64,000 nt of DNA from CAZKUN01 sp964555935 (GTDB taxonomy: Bacteria > Armatimonadota > Zipacnadia > Zipacnadales > VGFC01), in the NCBI GenBank assembly GCA_964555935.1, contig CAZKUN010000015.1, positions 5,239 to 69,238 of the forward strand, in the 5' to 3' direction. Both the position numbers and the translations under genes were made by a program. Below the pieces are notes generated by a model. The model was not told where the DNA came from. It searched no databases and was given only the letters and a program-made list of their open reading frames with translations. How positions within the stretch are numbered: position 1 is the stretch's first letter; each line of letters begins with the position of its first letter. Positions 34,230 to 42,254 of this stretch are shown piece by piece.

Positions 34230-36701
34230 ATGACCAAACCGCGCATCCATCTCGTCTGCAATGCCCACCTTGATCCGGTGTGGCAATGGGAGTGGGAGGA
34301 GGGGGCCGCCGAGGCCGTCTCCACGTTCCGCGTGGCCGCGGATCTGTGTGAGGAATTCCCCGGCTTCATCTTCTGCCACAACGAGGTCATCCTCTACGAG
34401 TGGGTCGAGGAGTATGAGCCCGCCCTGTTTAAACGCATCCAGCGACTCGTGAGTGAGGGCAAGTGGCACATCATGGGCGGCTGGTATCTCCAGCCCGACT
34501 GCAACATGCCCAGCGGCGAGTCATTCGTCCGCCAGATCCTCCTCGGCCGACGCTACTTCGCCGAGAAGTTCGACGCCCGCCCGACCACGGCGCTCAACCT
34601 CGACCCCTTCGGCCACACGCGAGGGCTCGCCCAAATCCTCGCCAAGTCCGGCTTCGATTCCTACCTCTTCTGCCGTCCGGGCGAGACCGACTGCCCGCTG
34701 CCCGCCGGTCCCTTCAACTGGGTCGGCTACGACGGCTCGGAGGTGATGGCAACTCGTATCCTGCACTACAACTCGCCCCTCTACGGCGCTCGCGCTAAAG
34801 TCGAAGCCTGGGCAGAGGCCAATCCCGACGTCCCGTGCGGACTCGTGCCATGGGGCGTTGGCAACCACGGGGGCGGGCCGTCGCGCCGCGACCTTGAGGA
34901 CCTCGGCGCGCTGATCGACGAATGCGACGACCGCGAGATCATCCACTCCACGCCCGAGGCCTTCTACGCCGAGATAGCCGAGACCCGCGCCGATCTGCCG
35001 CGCCACGAGGCTGACATCAACCCTTGGGCGGTGGGGTGTTACACGTCGCAAATCCGGCTGAAGCAGAAGCATCGCGAACTTGAGAACGAACTCTTCGCGC
35101 TTGAGCGCATGGCATCGTCCGCGGCGGCTCAGGGGCTCATGGACTACCCCGCCGACGAGATCCACCAGGCCCTCCGCGATCTCGCCACGGCCCAGTTCCA
35201 CGACATCCTCCCCGGCTCGTCCATCCAGGCCGTCGAGGACACCTCGCTCCGCATGATGGACCATGGCCTCGAGATCGTCTCAAGGGCCAAGGCCCGCGCG
35301 TTCTTCTCCCTCGCGAGCGGCCAACCGAAAGCCGCCGAGGGAGAGATTCCAATCCTCGTTTACAACCCGCACCCCTACCCCATCCGCACGGTGGTGGAGT
35401 GTGAGTTCATGTTGGCAGACCAGAACTGGGAGGATGCCTTCACCAACGCCTCCGTCTACCGAGGCGATGAGGCTGTCCCCTCTCAGGTCGAGAAGGAAGC
35501 CTCCAATCTCAACCTCGATTGGCGCAAGCGCGTCGCGTTCGAAGCCGAGTTGCTGCCATCGCAGATGAACCGCTTCGACTGCAAGCTCGAGACGCTCGAT
35601 GCCAAACCTGCTCTGTCCACGCCGTCTGGCGATTCCATCGTGCATCGGACCGACGATCTGGAAACCGTCATCAATACCCAGACGGGGTTGCTCGACCGCC
35701 TCAGCATTGGTGGTGTCGACTACATCAGGCCCGGCGCCTTCGAGCCGCTCGTGCTCGTCGACAACGAGGATCCCTGGGGCATGTTGGTACGTTCCTTCCG
35801 CGAAGTCGAGGGAAGCTTCGAGCTGATGTCATCCGAGGAGACCACTCGGTTCGCCGGCGTCACCCAGGCGACCCTCGATCCCGTCCGCATCGTCGAAGAC
35901 GGCCCTGTCCGCACGGTCGTCGAGGCCTCCTTCAGCTACGGGCGGTCTGCCGTCGTGCTGACGTACAGGTTGCCGAAGCGCGGAACCGAGATTGAGGTCG
36001 AGGTCCGCGTGCTGTGGAACGAGAAAGACCGGGCGCTGAAGCTGTCCATCCCCGTCACGGGCGACGGCCACCGCTTCCTCGGCCAGGTCGCCTACGGTGT
36101 CGAGGAGTTGCCGACCAACGGCGATGAGATCATCGCGCAGAAGTGGGTGGCCGCGTGCTCGGGCGGCGGGGCGCTCACGTGCATCAACGACGGCATCTAC
36201 GGGAGCGATTTCTCCGAAGACGGGCTCCGACTCACTCTTCTGCGTTCGCCCGGATTCTGCGCCCACCCCATCGGCGACCGGCCCATCGTCCCGCAAGATA
36301 GGTTCACGGCTCGGAGCGATCAAGGCGAGCGCTTATTCCACTTCCGCCTCAACGCCGGCCCCGAGGCCAGCCGACTCGAGCAGATCCAGCGCGAGGCCCT
36401 CGCCATGAACGAGCGACCCATGGCGCTCTCGTTCTTCCCATCCGGGGACGGGGAGAAGCCGAAGCCACTCGCCGTCATCCATGGCGACGGCGCGGTCGTG
36501 CCGACGGTGAAGCGCGCCGAGGATGGCGACGGTTACATCGTCCGCCTCTTCGAGCCCACGGGAAACGCGCGGACGGTTTCGCTGGAGTTGCCGTGGCTGA
36601 GCAAGACGGTGAGCATCGACTTGGGAGCCTACGAGATCAGGTCGCTTCGAGTCGATGCTGGCAGCGGTGATACCACGGAGGTGAACCTCATTGAGGAGTG
36701 A
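34230..36701 (+). CDS. GH38 alpha-mannosidase (short form)
   Basis: 823 residues from ATG 34230 (TAGGAG 8 nt upstream). No signal peptide; cytoplasmic. The GH38 domain starts almost at the N-terminus, without the jelly-roll of the paralogue at 18.1 kb: VCNAHLDPVWQWEWEEG gives zinc ligands His13 and Asp15. ALNLDPFGHTRGL holds the expected nucleophile and ligand at Asp125, followed by WGVGNHGGGPSRRDLEDL. AQFHDILPGSSIQAVED marks the helical bundle; beta domains follow to the end. Members of this bacterial branch remove mannose from alpha-mannosides. The GH5-like gene begins 4 bp later, with its ribosome site inside this gene's last codons, so the two are coupled. Confidence 0.93.
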   Translation: MTKPRIHLVCNAHLDPVWQWEWEEGAAEAVSTFRVAADLCEEFPGFIFCHNEVILYEWVEEYEPALFKRIQRLVSEGKWHIMGGWYLQPDCNMPSGESFVRQILLGRRYFAEKFDARPTTALNLDPFGHTRGLAQILAKSGFDSYLFCRPGETDCPLPAGPFNWVGYDGSEVMATRILHYNSPLYGARAKVEAWAEANPDVPCGLVPWGVGNHGGGPSRRDLEDLGALIDECDDREIIHSTPEAFYAEIAETRADLPRHEADINPWAVGCYTSQIRLKQKHRELENELFALERMASSAAAQGLMDYPADEIHQALRDLATAQFHDILPGSSIQAVEDTSLRMMDHGLEIVSRAKARAFFSLASGQPKAAEGEIPILVYNPHPYPIRTVVECEFMLADQNWEDAFTNASVYRGDEAVPSQVEKEASNLNLDWRKRVAFEAELLPSQMNRFDCKLETLDAKPALSTPSGDSIVHRTDDLETVINTQTGLLDRLSIGGVDYIRPGAFEPLVLVDNEDPWGMLVRSFREVEGSFELMSSEETTRFAGVTQATLDPVRIVEDGPVRTVVEASFSYGRSAVVLTYRLPKRGTEIEVEVRVLWNEKDRALKLSIPVTGDGHRFLGQVAYGVEELPTNGDEIIAQKWVAACSGGGALTCINDGIYGSDFSEDGLRLTLLRSPGFCAHPIGDRPIVPQDRFTARSDQGERLFHFRLNAGPEASRLEQIQREALAMNERPMALSFFPSGDGEKPKPLAVIHGDGAVVPTVKRAEDGDGYIVRLFEPTGNARTVSLELPWLSKTVSIDLGAYEIRSLRVDAGSGDTTEVNLIEE

Positions 36702-36705
36702 ACTC

Positions 36706-37875
36706 GTGCTTCTTGCACTTTGCGCGGCCGCGGGCGCCGATGACGCTAGGCCGGGACTGACCGTCGTCGAGGGACGCATCCACAAAGACGGCAAGCCCTA
36801 TCGCGCCTTCGGGGTCAACTACTGCGACATGTTCGAGGAGTTGATCCACGATCCCCTCAGCGAGCGCACGCTTGACGGCCTGCGCCACCTGGGCGAGAAG
36901 GGAGTTCCCTACGTCCGCTTCTGGTCGTGCGGGTTTTGGCCGAGCGATTGGGACCTCTACTTCGAGGACAAAGACGAGTGGTTCCGCCGTATGGATCTCC
37001 TGGTGAAGACCGCCGAGGAAGCCGACGTTGGGTTGATCCCCAGCGTGTTCTGGCGCATCGCGACGTACCCCGATATCTTCGACGAATATGCGGACGCCTG
37101 GGGCGATCCCGAGAGCCAGACGCGGCAGTTCATGAGCGCCTACGTCGCCGAACTCGTCACGCGCTACAAGGACTCGCCGGCCATCTGGGGCTGGGAGTTC
37201 GCGAACGAGGTGAATCTCGGCTGCAACCTGCCCAATGGAATGGAATTCCTCGGTCGAGAGATCCCTCACCTCAAGGTCAATCTTGAAAAGCACGAGCGCA
37301 ACCTGTTGACGTATGAGATCGCGGACAGGGCTTTCCGCGCCTTCGCTCAGGAGGTCCGCAAGATCGACGACTACCGGTTCATCACCACAGGCAACTCAGA
37401 GCCGCGGCCTTACGCGTATCATAATCGCACGGAGAACTCGTGGGACGCTGATACCATCGAGCAGGCGCGCGAAGTCTACACGTGGATGAACCCGGAGCCG
37501 ATGAACGTGGTCTCGATGCACTTCTACCCGAGGCCCGTCGAGGCTCCCGTTTACGCCGGCGCCGAGGGAATCGCCGAAGTGCTCGCGCTCAACGCGTCGC
37601 TCGCGGGGGAGCTAGGCATGCCGCTCTTCGTCGGCGAGTTCGCCGCCTCCGCCAGCGACAAGGACGGCGCGCTTTCGATGGACGAGTTCAAGCAACTCCA
37701 GACCAACATTCTCGACGGTATCGCCGCCTCGGGCGCGGATCTGGCGGCGCATTGGGTCTTCGACTACTCGAAGGACAGAGAGGGCCCCGGCCTCGTTCGG
37801 GCGGAGAATGAGTATTCCTGGGTGCTGGACCAACTTGTAGAATACAACGAGAAGCTTGCAGTCGAGGGAAGATAG
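36706..37875 (+). CDS. GH5-like (cellulase/mannanase clan) hydrolase, probably exported
   Basis: 389 residues from GTG 36706, preferred because GAGGAG lies 7 nt upstream; a TTG at 36691 in the same frame is the alternative. A short N-terminal hydrophobic stretch (VLLALCAAAGADDARPG) suggests export. A clan-A TIM barrel follows: KPYRAFGVNYCDMF, GVPYVRFWSCGFWP, IWGWEFANEVNL with acid/base Glu168 (the classical N-E pair), MHFYPRPVE, and PLFVGEFAAS with nucleophile Glu311. The family includes endo-glucanases and endo-mannanases; next to an alpha-mannosidase a mannan- or mannoside-directed role is attractive but unproven. The esterase gene follows after 9 bp. Confidence 0.85.
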   Translation: MLLALCAAAGADDARPGLTVVEGRIHKDGKPYRAFGVNYCDMFEELIHDPLSERTLDGLRHLGEKGVPYVRFWSCGFWPSDWDLYFEDKDEWFRRMDLLVKTAEEADVGLIPSVFWRIATYPDIFDEYADAWGDPESQTRQFMSAYVAELVTRYKDSPAIWGWEFANEVNLGCNLPNGMEFLGREIPHLKVNLEKHERNLLTYEIADRAFRAFAQEVRKIDDYRFITTGNSEPRPYAYHNRTENSWDADTIEQAREVYTWMNPEPMNVVSMHFYPRPVEAPVYAGAEGIAEVLALNASLAGELGMPLFVGEFAASASDKDGALSMDEFKQLQTNILDGIAASGADLAAHWVFDYSKDREGPGLVRAENEYSWVLDQLVEYNEKLAVEGR

Positions 37876-37884
37876 AGGTGAGGC

Positions 37885-38793
37885 GTGACGGCATCGCGCG
37901 AGGGCCGAGAGGTCTTCAGACAGTTGCACGAGACTCCCGCCTTCGGGACGGATGGCTTCGACCTCGAAGGGCTGCGCCTGGGCATGGCGACTCGCCGCGA
38001 GCCCGCTGACGAGACGGTCCTGTGCAGGCAGACCGAGGTGGGGGACCTCCACGCGGAGTGGGTGCTCGCCGAGGGCGCCAACCCGGACGCGCGCCTCCTC
38101 TACCTGCACGGGGGCGGGTATGTCTCCGGATCGGGCGCGTTCTATCTCACGCTCGCGGCGAGGTTGTCGGCGGCGGCGCGGTGCGCCGTCCTTCTGCCGG
38201 ACTACCGGCTGGCGCCGGAGCATCGCTTCCCGGCGGGCGTTGAGGATTGCGTTCAGGCGTGTGAGTGGCTGCGGGCCTCAGGCCCCGACGGACCGGCGCC
38301 GGCGGAGGCCGTCTTCATCGCTGGGGATTCAGCCGGCGGCGGGTTGACCTTGGCGACCTTGCTCGCGCTTCGCGATCAGCGACGGTCGTTGCCCGATGCA
38401 GGCATCACGCTGTCGGCGTTCACCGATCTCACCCTCGCCGGGGAGTCGATCCGGTCGGAGGCGGACCACGATCCGATCATGAACCCCTGCGCTCTTCCCG
38501 ACTTCGTGGACCTCTACGCCGACGAGGCCGACTTCCTCGATCCGCTCGCCTCACCGGTGTTCGGCGAGTATACCGGCATCCCGCCGCTGTTGATGCAGGT
38601 GGGCGAACATGAGATCATCCGCGACGACAGCACTCGCGCGGCCGCCAGGGCCCAATCAGCCGGCGTCGATGTAACGCTGGAGGTCTTCCCGGGGATGTTC
38701 CACGTCTTCCAGTCCCACGAGCCGTTGCTCCCCGAAGGCCGCCAAGCCATCGACAGCATCGCCCGCTTCATGCGGGAGTGTCGGGAACCGTAG
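37885..38793 (+). CDS. Alpha/beta-hydrolase, HSL-family esterase
   Basis: 302 residues starting at GTG 37885 (AGAGGTGAGG just upstream). No signal peptide. Hormone-sensitive-lipase branch: oxyanion motif LYLHGGGYVSG (HGGG 75-78), DYRLAPEHRFPAG, nucleophile elbow GDSAGGG with Ser149, and a C-terminal His in FPGMFHVF. The acid position reads GEHEIIRDDS, that is Glu where many members have Asp, a variant seen in this family. Likely role is removal of acetyl or other short acyl groups from sugars or small metabolites, consistent with its place at the end of the GH38-GH5 operon. It converges on mnmA with 7 bp between the stops. Confidence 0.88.
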   Translation: MTASREGREVFRQLHETPAFGTDGFDLEGLRLGMATRREPADETVLCRQTEVGDLHAEWVLAEGANPDARLLYLHGGGYVSGSGAFYLTLAARLSAAARCAVLLPDYRLAPEHRFPAGVEDCVQACEWLRASGPDGPAPAEAVFIAGDSAGGGLTLATLLALRDQRRSLPDAGITLSAFTDLTLAGESIRSEADHDPIMNPCALPDFVDLYADEADFLDPLASPVFGEYTGIPPLLMQVGEHEIIRDDSTRAAARAQSAGVDVTLEVFPGMFHVFQSHEPLLPEGRQAIDSIARFMRECREP

Positions 38794-38800
38794 TACAGTT

Positions 38801-39871
38801 TCACCGGTCCCTCACGACCTCCACAATCGTCCCTCCGCCAAGCACCACATCGTCGTCGTAGAGCACCGCCGCCTGTCCCGGCGCCGGCGCGCGTTGCGGC
38901 TTCTCGAAACGAATCCTGGCCCGATCTCCCTCCAGCCGCTCAACCGTCGCCCGACTCTCCGGCCCTCGATACCTCGTCATGACCGACGCCTCGAGTGTCG
39001 CCTCCGTCGCCCGGAGCACCAGGCCGCCCACGATGACCTCTGACGCAAAGACCGCCGCCTCCGCTCCCACGATGACCGCGTTCCTCTCCGCATCGACCTC
39101 GACCACGTACCATGGCCCGCCCGCCAGGCCCAAGCCCTTCCGCTGTCCGGGCGTGTACGCCTGATACCCCACGTGTTCGCCGATCACGCTGCCTGCGAGA
39201 TCCAGGATCGGCCCTGGCCTCACAGCCCCCGGTCGCCGCTCCGAAATCAGCCGCACGTAGTCGTCATCCGGCACGAAGCAGATCTCCTGGCTCTCGTCGC
39301 GATCTGCAGTCGCCAAACCCGCCTCCGCCGCGATGGCCCGGATCTCCGGCTTCTCGTACGCGCCGCACGGAAACAGCGTCCGCGACAGCTCATCCCGAGT
39401 CAGCATGTACAGCGCGTACGATTGGTCCTTCGATCGATCCGCGCCGCGCTTCAGCACGGACCCATTCTCGACGCGCGCGTAGTGCCCGGTCGCGATCGCG
39501 TCTGCGCCGAGCTTGTCGACCCATTTCAGCAGCGCGCCCCACTTCACCAGGCGATTGCATTCGATGCACGGGTTCGGCGTTTGGCCCGCCGCGTATGCCT
39601 CGACAAACGGTTCGATAACCGTCTCCTCAAACACGGAGCGGAAGTTGATGACATAGTGCTCGATCCCAATCTGCCGGCAGACGTCGGCCGCATCCATCGC
39701 CGATTCCGCGCCACAGCACCCCGCCGCGCGCACGCCCCCCATGTCGCCCGTCGGGCACCAGATGTCCATCGTCACGCCCGTGACGACGTGCCCCTCGCGC
39801 GCGAGAAGCACTGCGGCGACCGAGGAATCGACTCCGCCTGACATCGCTACAACAATGTGGTTAGGGGACAT
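38801..39871 (-). CDS. mnmA: tRNA-specific 2-thiouridylase MnmA
   Basis: 356 residues, the usual length. It transfers sulfur to C2 of U34 in tRNA-Lys/Glu/Gln using ATP and a persulfide. The P-loop-like PP-motif SGGVDSS is at 11-17. The catalytic Cys pair is Cys102 in NPCIECNR and Cys198 in SQEICFV, with GHYAR between them, and YTPGQRKGLGL precedes the C-terminal beta-barrel. This is a housekeeping gene in the middle of the glycan locus. No strong Shine-Dalgarno precedes the ATG at 39871. The only nearby gene on this strand upstream is the membrane protein, separated by a hairpin module. Confidence 0.96.
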   Translation of the reverse strand: MSPNHIVVAMSGGVDSSVAAVLLAREGHVVTGVTMDIWCPTGDMGGVRAAGCCGAESAMDAADVCRQIGIEHYVINFRSVFEETVIEPFVEAYAAGQTPNPCIECNRLVKWGALLKWVDKLGADAIATGHYARVENGSVLKRGADRSKDQSYALYMLTRDELSRTLFPCGAYEKPEIRAIAAEAGLATADRDESQEICFVPDDDYVRLISERRPGAVRPGPILDLAGSVIGEHVGYQAYTPGQRKGLGLAGGPWYVVEVDAERNAVIVGAEAAVFASEVIVGGLVLRATEATLEASVMTRYRGPESRATVERLEGDRARIRFEKPQRAPAPGQAAVLYDDDVVLGGGTIVEVVRDR

Positions 39872-39924
39872 GGGTCGGTGGTCCGACTTGTGAAGCCGTC
39901 TGGCGAGGCCGAATGGGGGATGCG

Positions 39925-39949
39925 CGTGGCGCGGGCATTCCTGCCCGCG
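39925..39949 (+). repeat. Hairpin module H (CGTGG leader)
   Basis: CGTGG, then CGCGGGCA-TTCC-TGCCCGCG? reduced to its clean core: arms GCGGGCA and TGCCCGC around the loop (39931-39948), extended by one pair to 39930-39949. It lies between mnmA and the membrane-protein gene, both on the - strand, yet the module points along +. A close copy is at 44734. Confidence 0.88.
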
Positions 39950-39987
39950 GCCGTCCCATCCGGCCCGTGTCGTCGTGTCATTCCCGC

Positions 39988-41178
39988 CTACTCGCCCGCC
40001 TTACCGGGCGCCGGTCCGATGGCATCAGCGCGCTTGCGGATGTTGCGGTCGTAGTGCTCGTCAGCGGTGTCCTTGATGTCCTTCAGGACGCCGTATAGTA
40101 TCGGCGTCGGCAGCAGCAGGTTCCAGAGCACGAACGGCGCCGCCCACCCGCCGATCAGAATCAGCCCAATCAGAACCGACACGAACAGCGCGGCGATGAC
40201 CGCCTCAACCGCATACGTGGCCAGCCCGCCGGCGGACCAGTCGCGCGCGTCGCGCTGGCGGCTGACTTGGTCCGCGATGTCGACGTAGTACCACGACATC
40301 AGCGCCCACACGACGCCGACAACAATGCAGCCCTGGATCCACAGCCCGAGCATCCGCCACAGGGCTAGCAACACGCCCGCCTTATCCACGGCTAGCGCCG
40401 CTGATCGCGCGTCCGGGGAGGCCAGCAAGATGATATCAACAATGATCGCCAGAGCGGGCAGCACCCACATCGCGTGCGGCTGCAGGTAAATCGGCGCCGG
40501 CACGCGCGGCATCGTATCGCAGCGCTCGCGTAGTTCGTCCTCGGCCGTCCGGACCACATCGATCAGCTCGGCAACGTGTTTGCGGTGGGCCTTCGCGCGC
40601 GCGGCCGCCTCCGGTTCGAAGGCGCCGTTCTTCTCATCGAGCCACACCTGGAACTCAGCGCTCGAGCGCTTGAAGTTTCGCCAGCAGACCGGAATGGCAA
40701 GTCCGACGAGAGCATGCAGCGCGACGTAAACGGTCGCGACTGGGAGCGAGGCGTGTCGGAAGAGAAGCCCGGCGATGATCCCACAGATCACCCACACCGC
40801 GGCGATCAACGGCAACACGCTTGCCCGACCGATGCGATGCTGGCGCGTCAACACCGACAGCTCGTCCGCCACGAGGTCTGAGTCCTCACGACTGAGGCCT
40901 AACGCGGCGGCTCGGCTCGTTGCCACAGCCTCCGTAATCAGCGAAACCGCAAAGCCGACGAGCGTGCCGATTACGAGCGTGAAGACGATATCGAGCCGGT
41001 GGAGTCCGTCCGTGCCGCCCGTCCAGGGGACGCGCCCGATGACGAAGCAGACAACATCAAATCCCGCGAACAGGACCAGGAAGATCAGCCAGCCCGTCGG
41101 GATGAGTTTCGGCGCCGGAATGTCGGGGGCAACATCTTCGTCAAGCAGTCGCTCAAGCTCTAAGTCGGAGTTAGCCAT
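39988..41178 (-). CDS. Polytopic membrane protein of unknown function
   Basis: 396 residues, not recognised. I count seven or eight hydrophobic segments at about 30-50, 63-85, 118-138, 142-162, 236-255, 268-296 and 320-355 (long, probably two). A charged cytosolic-looking stretch lies at about 165-230 (KRSSAEFQVWLDEKN, KAHRKHVAELIDVVR), and there are polar termini (MANSDLELERLLDED at the start, KRADAIGPAPGKAGE at the end). No transporter or enzyme signature is evident. The start ATG at 41178 lacks a clear ribosome site. It lies 34 bp after the HEAT-repeat gene on the same strand, so the pair may be coexpressed and could form a membrane scaffold (inference). Confidence 0.75.
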   Translation of the reverse strand: MANSDLELERLLDEDVAPDIPAPKLIPTGWLIFLVLFAGFDVVCFVIGRVPWTGGTDGLHRLDIVFTLVIGTLVGFAVSLITEAVATSRAAALGLSREDSDLVADELSVLTRQHRIGRASVLPLIAAVWVICGIIAGLLFRHASLPVATVYVALHALVGLAIPVCWRNFKRSSAEFQVWLDEKNGAFEPEAAARAKAHRKHVAELIDVVRTAEDELRERCDTMPRVPAPIYLQPHAMWVLPALAIIVDIILLASPDARSAALAVDKAGVLLALWRMLGLWIQGCIVVGVVWALMSWYYVDIADQVSRQRDARDWSAGGLATYAVEAVIAALFVSVLIGLILIGGWAAPFVLWNLLLPTPILYGVLKDIKDTADEHYDRNIRKRADAIGPAPGKAGE

Positions 41179-41212
41179 GGTACGTTGAGGCTATTACCCT
41201 CCGCTTCAGTTG

Positions 41213-42088
41213 TCAAGACCTTTCACTTGCCTCGCGGGGTAACGCCTCGTCCTCGGGTTCATCCTGCGGACCGTCAGCCGCCGGATCCTCGCCGCAAAGC
41301 GCCTTCAGCCCGGCATCCGCCGCGGCTCGCACGGAGTCATCGTCATCAGAGCAGGCACGGATGAGGCCGGGGATGGCCTGTTGGCACTCCATATCGGTCA
41401 GCACGATAATGGCGGCCCGTCGGACCGTGGCGTCATCATCTTGCAGCGTCTTAATCAGCTCAATCACAGCTTCGTCATCCGCGATGCCCTTCAGCAGCAG
41501 TATCGCGGTCATGCGCGCCCAGATGCGGTGTGGGTCGTCCATCGCGCGGCTTGTCGAGCGCGTCCCGTGCAGCACGTGCGTTGCCCCCGGCAGCGCCCGC
41601 TGGCCCATGTTGCTCAGCGCCATGGCGGCGGCCAGGCGCACGTCCTCATCCGGGTCGGCAAACGCATTGGCGATCGCGGTTACCGCCCGCTTGTCCGCGC
41701 TGATCGACAGCGATCCCAGCGCCGCCTCTCGCACCTTCGGGATGGAGTCACGCAGAAGTCCCACCAGCGCCTTCACAACTCTCGGCGTGTCTCGTCCCGA
41801 CAGCGCCTCGGCCGCGGCGCGGCGAACGGACGGCTTCCGGTCTGCAAGCGCCGCCAGGAGCGCGTTGACCGCGCGTCTGTTCGCGTGGGACTTGAGCGCC
41901 TCAACGACCGACAGTCGCACCGATGCGCACCGGTCGCCGAGCGCCTCGCCGAGAATCGGCGTGCCCCGGTTGCCGGCATTGGCGAGTTCCTCTACCGCTT
42001 GGCGCCTCGTGCGCCAACACGAATCGAGAAGTGCCGCTGGGAAACCAAACGATGAGTCGCTGGATACCGTCGCGCCGTTATAGACCAT
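41213..42088 (-). CDS. HEAT-repeat protein
   Basis: 291 residues without signal peptide. At least six tandem HEAT-like helical pairs from about residue 28 to 265, each with the pattern of hydrophobics plus D-x-VR-x-AA: RCASVRLSVVEALK, RKPSVRRAAAEALS, SIPKVREAALGSLS, PDEDVRLAAAMALSN, DDATVRRAAIIVLTD, DDSVRAAADAGLKAL. The C-terminus is acidic (EDPAADGPQDEPEDEAL). HEAT arrays bind proteins; some bacterial ones are phycobilin-lyase-like or regulatory. A GAGGG ribosome site precedes ATG 42088. It sits immediately upstream of the polytopic membrane protein, a likely partner. No more specific function can be read. Confidence 0.85.
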   Translation of the reverse strand: MVYNGATVSSDSSFGFPAALLDSCWRTRRQAVEELANAGNRGTPILGEALGDRCASVRLSVVEALKSHANRRAVNALLAALADRKPSVRRAAAEALSGRDTPRVVKALVGLLRDSIPKVREAALGSLSISADKRAVTAIANAFADPDEDVRLAAAMALSNMGQRALPGATHVLHGTRSTSRAMDDPHRIWARMTAILLLKGIADDEAVIELIKTLQDDDATVRRAAIIVLTDMECQQAIPGLIRACSDDDDSVRAAADAGLKALCGEDPAADGPQDEPEDEALPREASERS

Positions 42089-42108
42089 GTTGTCGCCCTC
42101 GCACCCTC

Positions 42109-42135
42109 CGTGGATCCCTCGGCCCCGAGGGGATC
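42109..42135 (+). repeat. Possible degenerate hairpin module
   Basis: CGTG (42109-42112) followed by GATCCCTCGG-CC-CCGAGGGGATC (42113-42135), a 10-bp stem with one bulged G and a CC loop. Leader and layout resemble the hairpin family, but the stem is new. It lies in the 166-bp gap between two - strand genes and could equally be a terminator of the upstream GH42-like gene. Confidence 0.5.
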
Positions 42136-42254
42136 GGCGGTGCCGCTCACTAATGTGCGACTCCTCCGAACCCTCCCAGGTTCCAGTCTCTCCGCAATCC
42201 TTCGCCGCGAAACGCGCCGCGCCGTCCGGGACTGTCCCCCGTGGCCGTGGTCAA

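Noticed and set aside
39872..39924. Extra hairpin GTCGG-TGGT-CCGAC upstream of mnmA
   Set aside because: Only five base pairs and no CGTAG/CGTG leader; too weak to count as a module.
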